From positions 1 to 5,414 of the forward strand of contig JAFQII010000248.1 of NCBI GenBank assembly GCA_017397605.1: a stretch of 5,414 nt of DNA, given 5' to 3'. The translations under genes and the position numbers were made by a program. The notes under the pieces are model-generated. The model did not search any database and was not told where the DNA came from. It saw only the letters and a list, made by a program, of their open reading frames with translations. Source of the DNA: Clostridia bacterium. GTDB taxonomy: Bacteria; Bacillota; Clostridia; Oscillospirales; CAG-382. Of the stretch, positions 1-5,414 are shown one piece after another. How positions within the stretch are numbered: the first letter of the stretch is position 1; the number at the start of each line of letters is the position of its first letter.

Positions 1-387
1 CTCCTCATGGTTTTCGGCAATTCCATCGCCGATCTTGCGGTCACACGTTTCCCGACGCTTGCGCCTTTTATGGATGTTGTTTTGTCCACCCGCTTTGTGA
101 TCGGACTTTTGCTTCTGACATTCTTTTTTGCATTGATTTTCAAAGTTCTGCCCAACCGCAAAACGACGTTTTCGGCGCAATTGCCCGGCGCGGTCATCGC
201 GGCGGTCGGCTGGGTGTTGTTTTCGTTTATCTTTTCGTTTTATGTCAACAACTTTTCAAGCTATGCCAACATTTACGGCAGCTTGGCTGCGATCGTCGTT
301 TTTATGCTCTGGCTGTACATTTGTATGTACATTCTCTTTTGCGGAGCGGAACTGAATCTCTTGGTAGAAAAAGTGCAGGAAAAGTAA
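1..387 (+). CDS. YihY/BrkB-family membrane protein, C-terminal part (5' end outside window)
   Basis: The frame is open from base 1 and ends at TAA 385-387, giving about 128 C-terminal residues of a polytopic inner-membrane protein. Three hydrophobic segments are visible, at roughly window residues 29-48, 62-82 and 92-115. The end contains the YihY/BrkB signature: a Y-V-N-N-F-S-S-Y stretch, then I-Y-G-S-L-A-A, then an L-W-L-Y helix closing with G-A-E-L-N. Family members are usually about 270-320 aa, so roughly half the protein is missing upstream. The ATG at 7 is internal and is not taken as the start. The family was once called ribonuclease BN by mistake; its transport or envelope role is still poorly defined. 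A probable terminator and a fresh promoter follow, so it is probably not part of the downstream acylation operon. Family assignment is strong; function is unknown. Confidence 0.88.
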   Translation, partial: LLMVFGNSIADLAVTRFPTLAPFMDVVLSTRFVIGLLLLTFFFALIFKVLPNRKTTFSAQLPGAVIAAVGWVLFSFIFSFYVNNFSSYANIYGSLAAIVVFMLWLYICMYILFCGAELNLLVEKVQEK

Positions 388-419
388 CAATTCGTTCTTT
401 TTTATCTGCACTTTTTCTA
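365..419 (+). terminator. Long inverted repeat, probable intrinsic terminator of the YihY/BrkB gene
   Basis: Bases 365-378 (TAGAAAAAGTGCAG) and 406-419 (CTGCACTTTTTCTA) are perfectly complementary over 14 bp. The 27-nt spacer can fold further: 379-384 can pair with 397-402 (one G-U pair) and 386-388 with 394-396. The core GTGCAG/CTGCAC followed by five T, with five A on the other side, has the layout of a bidirectional Rho-independent terminator. The left arm lies in the last codons of the upstream gene and the spacer contains its stop codon. Against a standard terminator are the large loop and the low GC content. It could instead be an operator, because the right arm abuts the -35 box at 420. 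Confidence 0.55.
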
Positions 420-448
420 TTGACTTTGAATGCTGTTTGTTATATAAT
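420..448 (+). promoter_or_regulatory. Sigma-A/sigma-70-type promoter for the MBOAT-DHHW operon
   Basis: A -35 box TTGACT (420-425) and a perfect -10 box TATAAT (443-448) are separated by exactly 17 bp in an AT-rich gap. Transcription would start near 455, leaving a leader of about 43 nt before the ATG at 498. This is the only convincing promoter seen in the window, and the downstream genes are packed too tightly to need another. Confidence 0.8.
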
Positions 449-478
449 AAATCAGTAATTTTTTTGACACTCATTGGG

Positions 479-488
479 AAAGGGATGG
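479..488 (+). promoter_or_regulatory. Probable ribosome binding site of the MBOAT gene
   Basis: The purine-rich AAAGGGATGG lies 9 nt before the ATG at 498, although its best anti-Shine-Dalgarno match (AAAGG) is a little farther away than usual. It supports 498 over the in-frame TTG at 474, which has no such site upstream. Confidence 0.5.
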
Positions 489-497
489 TCTCATCAC

Positions 498-1961
498 ATG
501 AATTTTGCGGACATTTTATTTTTGTTTGTGTTCTTTCCGCTGTGCGTCGGTTTTTATCTGTTTAAAAAGCAGGTCAAGTACCGCAACGCCATTCTGCTTG
601 TATTTTCGTTGATCTTTTACGCTTGGGGCGAGCCGCTGAAGCTGGTCTTGCTTCTTTTGAGCGCCATGATCAACTTTTTGCTGGCTCGTTCGATCGACAG
701 CAACCGCGGCAACAAGCTTTGCAAGATGTCGCTGATTCTGTCACTGATCTACAACATCGGCATGCTCGGCATTTTTAAATATACCGACTTTGTCACGGAA
801 AACCTCAACAATTTGTTTGGCTTGAGCATTCCCGCCGCAAACATTGTGCTCCCCTTGGGTATCAGCTTCTACACGTTCCAGATCATGTCCTACATCATCG
901 ACGTGTATTGGGAAAACGTTCCCGTACAGAAAGATTTTTCCAAATTGTTGCTGTACATATCACTGTTCCCGCAGTTGGTCGCAGGTCCGATTGTCCGTTA
1001 CTCCACCATTGCCGAAGAGATTGACGTACGCAAAACCACGCTGACCGACCTGACCGAAGGTTTTACCCGTATGATCGTCGGCCTTGCCAAAAAAGTCATT
1101 TTGGCAAACACGCTCTCCATCATCGCAACAAACTACCTGACCACGGTTGCGGAGACAAGCTCTGTTGTCGCAACGTGGGTCGGCATCATCGCCTACTCGA
1201 TGCAGGTCTATTTTGACTTCTCGGGTTACTCCGATATGGCGATCGGTATGGGCCGTATCTTCGGTTTCCATTTTAACGAGAACTTCAACTATCCCTTTAT
1301 GTGCCGCACCATTCAGGAGTTCTGGCAGAGATGGCACATTTCGCTTGGCAGCTTTTTCCGCGACTATCTGCTATATCTGCCGATCTTTGGCAAACGCCGT
1401 CAGGTGCTGTCGCTGTTCCTTGTCTGGTTTACGACCGGTCTGTGGCACGGCGCAAGCTGGAACTTTATCGCATGGGGTCTGTATTTCGGTATCTTCATCT
1501 TTGTAGAGCAGAAGATCGGCAAAAAGACACTCAAAAAGATTCCCGATGTCGTTATGCACATCTACAACAAGCTCGTCATCATCATCGGCTTTGGTATCTT
1601 CTACTACGACAATTGTCCGAGCATCGGCTCGTTCTTCTCGCAGATGGGCTCGTTCCTCGGCAATCTGTTCGGTTTCTCCGGCAACGGCTTCTTCCGTGCG
1701 GAAGAATTCACATCCGGTCCGTACAGCCAGACCTTGCGTGAAAACGTTTACTTCATGCGTTATGCGTGGATCTTTGTCATTTCGCTCATCGTATGTTTCC
1801 CGGTGCTTCGGTTTGTAAAGGATAAGATCAAAAACTGCAACATGCCCGTTCAGGCAGGCGCGCAGCTGATCTCAACCTTCTGCTGTATCGGTCTGCTGAT
1901 CATCTGTATGATCATGCTCGTCTCGTCCAAAAACAACCCGTTCCTGTATTTCCGTTTCTGA
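498..1961 (+). CDS. MBOAT-family membrane-bound O-acyltransferase (AlgI/DltB/PatA-like)
   Basis: This 487-aa polytopic membrane protein is close to the usual length for bacterial MBOAT proteins. Such proteins move an acyl group from a cytoplasmic donor (a CoA or carrier-protein thioester) through the membrane to an extracellular transferase or glycan. Visible family landmarks, in order, are the hydrophobic N-terminus M-N-F-A-D-I-L-F-L-F, L-P-L-G-I-S-F-Y-T-F-Q at 118-128, F-P-Q-L-V-A-G-P at 157-164, Y-F-D-F-S-G-Y-S-D at 238-246, W-Q-R-W-H with H280, and G-L-W-H-G with H317. H317 corresponds to the invariant catalytic histidine of the family and H280 to the second conserved one. About ten hydrophobic segments are seen. 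ATG 498 was chosen because its N-terminus matches the family and a purine-rich site precedes it. It is the first gene after the promoter, 20 nt before the first DHHW gene, the same pairing as algI with algJ/algX or patA with patB. The family is certain; the acyl group and target glycan are not shown by the sequence. Confidence 0.95.
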   Translation: MNFADILFLFVFFPLCVGFYLFKKQVKYRNAILLVFSLIFYAWGEPLKLVLLLLSAMINFLLARSIDSNRGNKLCKMSLILSLIYNIGMLGIFKYTDFVTENLNNLFGLSIPAANIVLPLGISFYTFQIMSYIIDVYWENVPVQKDFSKLLLYISLFPQLVAGPIVRYSTIAEEIDVRKTTLTDLTEGFTRMIVGLAKKVILANTLSIIATNYLTTVAETSSVVATWVGIIAYSMQVYFDFSGYSDMAIGMGRIFGFHFNENFNYPFMCRTIQEFWQRWHISLGSFFRDYLLYLPIFGKRRQVLSLFLVWFTTGLWHGASWNFIAWGLYFGIFIFVEQKIGKKTLKKIPDVVMHIYNKLVIIIGFGIFYYDNCPSIGSFFSQMGSFLGNLFGFSGNGFFRAEEFTSGPYSQTLRENVYFMRYAWIFVISLIVCFPVLRFVKDKIKNCNMPVQAGAQLISTFCCIGLLIICMIMLVSSKNNPFLYFRF

Positions 1962-1966
1962 GTTTA

Positions 1967-1974
1967 AAAAGGGG
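1967..1974 (+). promoter_or_regulatory. Ribosome binding site of the first DHHW gene
   Basis: AAAAGGGG ends 7 nt before ATG 1982. It rules out the in-frame TTG at 1976, which would sit almost on the site. It lies in the 20-nt gap after the MBOAT stop codon. Confidence 0.75.
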
Positions 1975-1981
1975 TTTGAAT

Positions 1982-3481
1982 ATGAATCAAAAGAAATCAT
2001 CTGTATTACTACGCATTGCAAAAGTATTCAGCGTCATGCTGTTGCTCGGTACGTTTCTGTTTTTGTTTGTTTTCTGTGTATTTCTGCCGAGAACAACCGT
2101 CTCCACCTATGATACGCTGACGCCTTTTCCCGAGTTTTCGTTCTCTGCTTTGGCAGACGGAAGCTATACTGCACAGCTGAGCGCGTATTTTTCCGATACC
2201 GTGTTCGGCAGAGACCAGATCAAGGTGTATTTTGCGCAGTTGAGTTCCCTGTTTGGCAAAGAAACCGTTTTTGTCAACAAAGACGGCGTCGACGAAATCA
2301 TTATCGGCAACACATCTTCACCCGAGGACGAGCTTTCTTGGGATGACACATCCTCCGAAGACATCGGCAGTATTTTTGACGAAAGTGATTTGCCCGATTT
2401 CAGCAATCCCCCCTCGATCGACCTTTCGGACCCTGGCAGCGATGTGAGCGGTACATCTTCCGCCGCCGACAGCGAGGAACCGAGCACCGAGCCCAGCAAG
2501 GAGCCGAGTGCTGAGCCGAGCGAAGAACCGAGCAAAGCTCCCGAAGAATCGAGCAACCAGGGCGGAACGCTTGACGAAGAGCTTTGCGAAGGCATCGTGA
2601 TCCTCGGCAACCGTGCAATCGAAGTATACTACGGAGATCCCAATCTCAAGCGCCTGCCCCGCTATGCAAGCGCACTCAAATCGTTTGCCGACAAGAACCC
2701 TCAGGTCAAAGTGCATTCTATGCTGATTCCCAAGTCTGCCGCGTACTATATTTCCGGATCGCAGCAGTTTGGCAATCTGGCCAACCGCACCTTGAACGAT
2801 ACCAATTCCCTCAAAGAATTGTTTGGCAGCAAGGTCAACACCATCAATATCTACGAAGCTTTGGAAAAGCATAAAAACGAAGAGATCTATTTCCGTACCG
2901 ACCACCACTGGACCGCACTCGGTGCGTATTACGCCTGCGAGCAGTTTGCAAAACAACTGGGCCTGCCGTTTAAAGAACTTTCGACCTACGAAAAGAACGT
3001 CCGCCCAGGCTATCTCGGTACGATGGATAACTATACCAAACGCCACCCCAACATCCACAATCACCCCGAGGATTTTGTCACATACGTCCCCAAAGCGACG
3101 TATAAGGCGACGTTCTATGACCAGAATTTCCAAAACAGCTTCAACCGCGACAGCTTGTTCTTTAAGGTCAGCGACAGTGCGGTTTCGAGCTGGTATCTGA
3201 CGTTTATCGGCGGAGACTCTTATTCTGTAAAACTGGAATCCGAAGTATGCTCCAACGGCAGAAAGCTTTTGATCGTCAAAGACAGCTACGGCAACGCGCT
3301 TGCACCGTATCTGCTCGACTCGTTTGAAGAAGTTTATATCGTCGATGCACGTGAGTTTAAAGTGAACCTCAACACGTTTGTCTCGCAGAACGGAATCACG
3401 GATGTTTTGTTTGCAGAATGCGCATTCTCTGCGGCACAGAGCGAAAGCTATATCAACTACGTCGAGAATCTGGTAAAATGA
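1982..3481 (+). CDS. DHHW-family (AlgX/AlgJ-like SGNH) putative O-acyltransferase, membrane-anchored
   Basis: The predicted protein has 499 aa. Residues 1-14 are basic (K4, K5, R11, K14) and are followed by one hydrophobic helix at about 15-35 ending in a proline, so it is probably an uncleaved signal anchor with the rest outside the cell. Residues about 48-108 form a small N-terminal region of the kind seen in DHHW proteins (F-P-E-F-S-F, G-R-D-Q). Residues about 110-195 are a low-complexity acidic Ser/Glu/Pro linker. The catalytic-type domain follows, with R-T-D-H-H-W-T (D307, H308, H309, W310) and V-K-D-S-Y-G-N (S435). By comparison with AlgX and AlgJ, the Asp/His pair and S435 are the likely triad. 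In those systems such proteins attach acetyl groups to exported polysaccharide together with an MBOAT partner, which is the gene immediately upstream. The stop codon overlaps the next gene. The family is firm; transferase rather than esterase activity is inferred from context. Confidence 0.9.
   Translation: MNQKKSSVLLRIAKVFSVMLLLGTFLFLFVFCVFLPRTTVSTYDTLTPFPEFSFSALADGSYTAQLSAYFSDTVFGRDQIKVYFAQLSSLFGKETVFVNKDGVDEIIIGNTSSPEDELSWDDTSSEDIGSIFDESDLPDFSNPPSIDLSDPGSDVSGTSSAADSEEPSTEPSKEPSAEPSEEPSKAPEESSNQGGTLDEELCEGIVILGNRAIEVYYGDPNLKRLPRYASALKSFADKNPQVKVHSMLIPKSAAYYISGSQQFGNLANRTLNDTNSLKELFGSKVNTINIYEALEKHKNEEIYFRTDHHWTALGAYYACEQFAKQLGLPFKELSTYEKNVRPGYLGTMDNYTKRHPNIHNHPEDFVTYVPKATYKATFYDQNFQNSFNRDSLFFKVSDSAVSSWYLTFIGGDSYSVKLESEVCSNGRKLLIVKDSYGNALAPYLLDSFEEVYIVDAREFKVNLNTFVSQNGITDVLFAECAFSAAQSESYINYVENLVK
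2477..2536 (+). repeat. Five tandem 12-bp units encoding E-P-S-x in the linker of the first DHHW protein
   Basis: Codons 166-185 read E-P-S-T, E-P-S-K, E-P-S-A, E-P-S-E, E-P-S-K. The units are alike at DNA level (consensus GAGCCGAGCNNN) but differ at silent positions, so this is an aged tandem repeat and not a fresh slippage array. It lies in a longer Ser/Glu/Asp/Pro-rich stretch (residues about 110-195) and probably forms an extended, disordered spacer. Confidence 0.85.
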
Positions 3482-3483
3482 TG
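3478..3483 (+). other. ATGATG start/stop overlap linking the two DHHW genes
   Basis: The TGA stop of the first DHHW gene (3479-3481) lies inside ATGATGA, so the second gene can start at ATG 3478 (4-nt overlap) or ATG 3481 (1-nt overlap). No strong Shine-Dalgarno site precedes it, since TCTGGTAAA is weak. This fits re-initiation by terminating ribosomes, that is, translational coupling. Confidence 0.75.
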
Positions 3484-4773
3484 AAACAAATCAGTTTTCT
3501 ATTTCTTTGCTTTTTGACCGTATGCATGCTGTTTGCCTGCGCGGAAGAACCGATCGCAAAGCCGACCGAAGGCAGTGCGGTCTCGCATCAAACACCGTCG
3601 GAGCTGTCGGTCATTCCCGAGCTGTCCTTTGAAATCAGCGAGGAAAGTGTGATCGAGCTCCCTTCCGAGCCGTCTGACGAAACCGAAGCGGAAAATTCTG
3701 AAGAACAATCTGCCGAGCAAAGCTCGGACGAAAATTCTGAGGAAGAATCTTTGGACGAATCTTCTGAGGAAATATCTTTTGCAGAAAGCTCCGAGGAAAT
3801 CTCCGACGAGCTGCCGCCTGAGGAAAGCTCCGAAGAAGAAGCGCCTCCCGCTGAATCAAGTGAAGAGGCTTCCTCCGAAGAGACGTCCAAGGAAGAGCCC
3901 GTTGAGCGTCCGCATACGGTCAACGGCTGGATCGTTTATAAGGGACGCGGCATGGAGCCGTTTGGCGGTACAGCATACGGCGGCGGTCTGACCGCGGAGG
4001 TCTACAACAACTTCAAAGAACGTGTCGGCGAAAACGTCAACGTTTATGCAATGCCGATTCCGCTTGCCAGTGCGTTCTACGCACCCGAGGGATTTGAATC
4101 CTGCATTTCCGCCGCAGTCAACTGCTTTGGCGGTTTGCGCGACGGGCTGGTCGACATCACTTACGTCGATCTGATCGAGGCACTTTCGGCACACACTGGC
4201 GAGGATATCTACGCACGCACGGACCACCATTGGAACGCGCTCGGCGCATATTACGCTGCGCAGGCTCTTTGCCTTGCGGCTGACGTTCCGTTTGCAACGC
4301 TGGACAGCTTTACGCAAAATTCCTTTGAGGGCTTTTTGGGCTCCGTATACAGCTCTTGGGGCATTTCCGAATTGAAGAATTATCCCGAGACCTTTGTATG
4401 GTACGAGCCTACGCAGGAGTATACCGCACATTATTACAGCCAAAACTACAATTTCTCGTTCTCGGGTACGTTGTTTTCCAATTCCAAATCGTACGTCAAA
4501 TTTATCTACGGCGACAGTTATGCCGTCCGCGTCGAAACAGGCGTACAAAACGGCAGAAAAATGCTGGTGATCAAGGATAGCTTCGGCAACGCGCTTGCTC
4601 CGTTTTTGATCAGCGGATTTGAAGAAGTATACGTTGTCGATTTCCGTGATTTCAACGTCAACATATTGGAGTTTATCGAAGAAAACGAGATCACCGATGT
4701 GACGCTTGCGCTCTCTGCATTTTCCGTTGCGGGTTCCAAGCGTAACAACATCACAAGACTGATGGAGAAATAA
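3478..4773 (+). CDS. DHHW-family (AlgX/AlgJ-like SGNH) putative O-acyltransferase, predicted lipoprotein
   Basis: The predicted protein has 431 aa from ATG 3478. Residues 1-20 form a short hydrophobic signal ending M-L-F-A-C, so C21 is a plausible lipidation site; F at -2 is less common in a lipobox. Residues about 22-144 are a very acidic Ser/Glu-rich linker carrying E-S-S-E-E repeats. From about 146 a domain paralogous to the preceding gene begins (N-G-W-I-V-Y-K-G), with R-T-D-H-H-W-N (D249, H250, H251, W252), G-D-S-Y at 345-348, V-I-K-D-S-F-G-N (S368) and E-E-V-Y-V-V-D. Both copies keep all catalytic-type residues, so neither looks decayed. This one lacks the N-terminal F-P-E-F-S-F region of its neighbour and uses a lipid anchor in place of a membrane helix. 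It is coupled to the upstream gene by the ATGATGA overlap. The expected role is extracellular glycan O-acylation with the MBOAT partner; its division of labour with the first paralogue is unknown. Confidence 0.9.
   Translation: MMKQISFLFLCFLTVCMLFACAEEPIAKPTEGSAVSHQTPSELSVIPELSFEISEESVIELPSEPSDETEAENSEEQSAEQSSDENSEEESLDESSEEISFAESSEEISDELPPEESSEEEAPPAESSEEASSEETSKEEPVERPHTVNGWIVYKGRGMEPFGGTAYGGGLTAEVYNNFKERVGENVNVYAMPIPLASAFYAPEGFESCISAAVNCFGGLRDGLVDITYVDLIEALSAHTGEDIYARTDHHWNALGAYYAAQALCLAADVPFATLDSFTQNSFEGFLGSVYSSWGISELKNYPETFVWYEPTQEYTAHYYSQNYNFSFSGTLFSNSKSYVKFIYGDSYAVRVETGVQNGRKMLVIKDSFGNALAPFLISGFEEVYVVDFRDFNVNILEFIEENEITDVTLALSAFSVAGSKRNNITRLMEK
3757..3867 (+). repeat. Four dispersed E-S-S-E-E repeats in the linker of the second DHHW protein
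   Basis: The five-codon motif E-S-S-E-E occurs at 3757-3771, 3784-3798, 3823-3837 and 3853-3867, separated by short variable spacers. The first two copies are each followed by I-S. DNA copies of the AGCTCCGAGGAA type are close but not identical. They sit within a Ser/Glu-dominated run (residues about 61-141) with very few basic residues, probably a disordered acidic spacer. Confidence 0.8.
4764..4767 (+). promoter_or_regulatory. Ribosome binding site of the HAD-IIIC gene
   Basis: GGAG lies 9 nt before ATG 4777, inside the last codons of the preceding gene. Together with the 3-nt gap between genes it supports this start and co-transcription. Confidence 0.7.
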
Positions 4774-4776
4774 AAC

Positions 4777-5414
4777 ATGACATCTTTAACCTACCCTTTT
4801 GATGGCAAAGAACTGTTGGAAAAGAAAAAATCCATCCGCCGCGAGCTTTTGGCGGACGGCACCAAACGTGTTGCAAAACGCATCGCCGTGCTGGGCGGCT
4901 CTACCACAAACGATTTTTGCAAAATGATGGAGATCTTTTTGCTGGATCAGGGCATCGAACCGACCTTTTATCAGTCGGAATACGCACAGTTCTGGCAGGA
5001 TGCCATGTTCGGCAACCCCGAGCTGGACGAGTTCCGTCCCGACATCATTTATATCCACACCTCGTTCCGCAATCTGCAAAATCTGCTGCCCGAAATGGGT
5101 CAGTCCGCAGAGGAAGCAGACCGCAAATTTCAAGAGGCGTACGCGCAATACGAGGCGATGTGGAAGCAGCTCGGCGCCAAGTACCGCTGCCCGATCATTC
5201 AAAACAACTTTGAATTCCCCGGATACCGCCTTTTGGGCAACCGCGATGCATGGGACGTGCACGGCAGTGTCAATTTTGTCAACCGCATGAACAGGGCAAT
5301 CGCCGATTACGCGGCAAAGGTCGACAGCTTCTACGTCAATGACATTCAGTACGTTTCCGCATGCTACGGCTTGGACAACTGGCTGGACGATTCGGTCTGG
5401 TATCTGTACCTCTA
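4777..5414 (+). CDS. FkbH-like HAD-IIIC family protein, N-terminal part (3' end outside window)
   Basis: The frame is open from ATG 4777 to the window end (212 codons plus 2 bases) with no stop. The visible part matches the SGNH-like N-terminal domain of FkbH/HAD-IIIC proteins. Residues 36-44 read I-A-V-L-G-G-S-T-T, followed by an E-I-F-L-L-D-Q-G-I-E-P-T-F-Y helix-strand and R-P-D-I-I-Y-I-H. Later come P-I-I-Q-N-N-F-E-F-P, W-D-V-H (159-162) and, at the end, D-D-S-V-W-Y-L-Y, which in this family leads into the HAD domain. The HAD catalytic D-x-D motif would lie beyond the window, so phosphatase-type chemistry is not shown here. Relatives make glyceryl-S-ACP from 1,3-bisphosphoglycerate, or act near other carrier-protein thioesters. 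No signal peptide is seen, so it should be cytoplasmic. Its place 3 nt behind the DHHW genes suggests it makes or handles the acyl donor for the MBOAT protein. The family is likely; the substrate is inference. Confidence 0.75.
   Translation, partial: MTSLTYPFDGKELLEKKKSIRRELLADGTKRVAKRIAVLGGSTTNDFCKMMEIFLLDQGIEPTFYQSEYAQFWQDAMFGNPELDEFRPDIIYIHTSFRNLQNLLPEMGQSAEEADRKFQEAYAQYEAMWKQLGAKYRCPIIQNNFEFPGYRLLGNRDAWDVHGSVNFVNRMNRAIADYAAKVDSFYVNDIQYVSACYGLDNWLDDSVWYLYL

Noticed and set aside
464..469. A perfect TTGACA hexamer that could be a second -35 box.
   Set aside because: The matching -10 position about 17 bp downstream (487-492) reads GGTCTC, and a start site there would fall in or past the MBOAT start codon. 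The 420-448 promoter is far better.
960..1337. A 125-codon minus-strand open frame inside the MBOAT gene.
   Set aside because: The + strand MBOAT motifs run straight through this stretch; the minus-strand product is polar and resembles no known protein.
2318..3133. A 271-codon open frame on the minus strand across the first DHHW gene.
   Set aside because: It runs opposite a well-supported DHHW gene, has no recognisable domain, and its length is explained by codon bias of the + strand gene.
3418..3477. A 20-codon N-terminal extension of the second DHHW protein from an upstream in-frame ATG.
   Set aside because: It would put a charged stretch before the signal sequence and overlap the first gene by 64 nt. 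Starting at 3478 gives a normal lipoprotein signal.
3588..3923. A Ser-rich minus-strand open frame resembling a low-complexity surface protein.
   Set aside because: It is the reverse reading of the Ser/Glu linker repeats (GAA/GAG and TCC/TCT codons read backward) and has no start signals or domain.
3856..4548. A 230-codon open frame on the minus strand across the second DHHW gene.
   Set aside because: Same reasoning: it is a shadow of the catalytic-domain coding sequence, with no family signature and no promoter or ribosome site seen.

Overview
This 5.4-kb window reads as chromosomal DNA from a Gram-positive anaerobe, most likely of the class Clostridia (Oscillospiraceae/Ruminococcaceae-like). 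That placement is an inference from the balanced base composition, purine-rich Shine-Dalgarno sites, a consensus sigma-A-type promoter, a lipoprotein signal, and Ser/Glu/Pro-rich linkers on surface proteins. No marker gene in the window fixes the taxon. All real genes are on the + strand.

Region 1 (1-387) is the 3' end of a YihY/BrkB-family membrane protein gene. Region 2 (388-497) is an AT-rich intergenic gap. It holds a 14-bp perfect inverted repeat that begins in the last codons of the YihY/BrkB gene and is probably its terminator, followed at once by a near-consensus promoter (TTGACT, 17 bp, TATAAT). A new transcription unit therefore starts here.

Region 3 (498 to the window end) is a tight run of four genes that looks like one operon: (a) an MBOAT O-acyltransferase of the AlgI/DltB/PatA type; (b) a membrane-anchored DHHW-family (AlgX/AlgJ-like SGNH) protein; (c) a second DHHW paralogue, predicted to be a lipoprotein, overlapping (b) by 4 nt; (d) the N-terminal part of an FkbH-like HAD-IIIC protein, starting 3 nt after (c) and running off the window.

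The likely joint function is acylation of a cell-surface polysaccharide. The MBOAT protein would pass an acyl group across the membrane, and the two extracellular DHHW proteins would transfer it to glycan hydroxyls. The FkbH-like protein suggests, but does not prove, that the acyl donor is made on an acyl carrier protein (for example a glyceryl-thioester) rather than being plain acetyl-CoA. The two DHHW proteins share a catalytic-type C-terminal region but differ in anchoring and in N-terminal build, and each has a long acidic repeat-bearing linker. This pairing, together with the possible carrier-protein-linked donor, is the most interesting point in the window.
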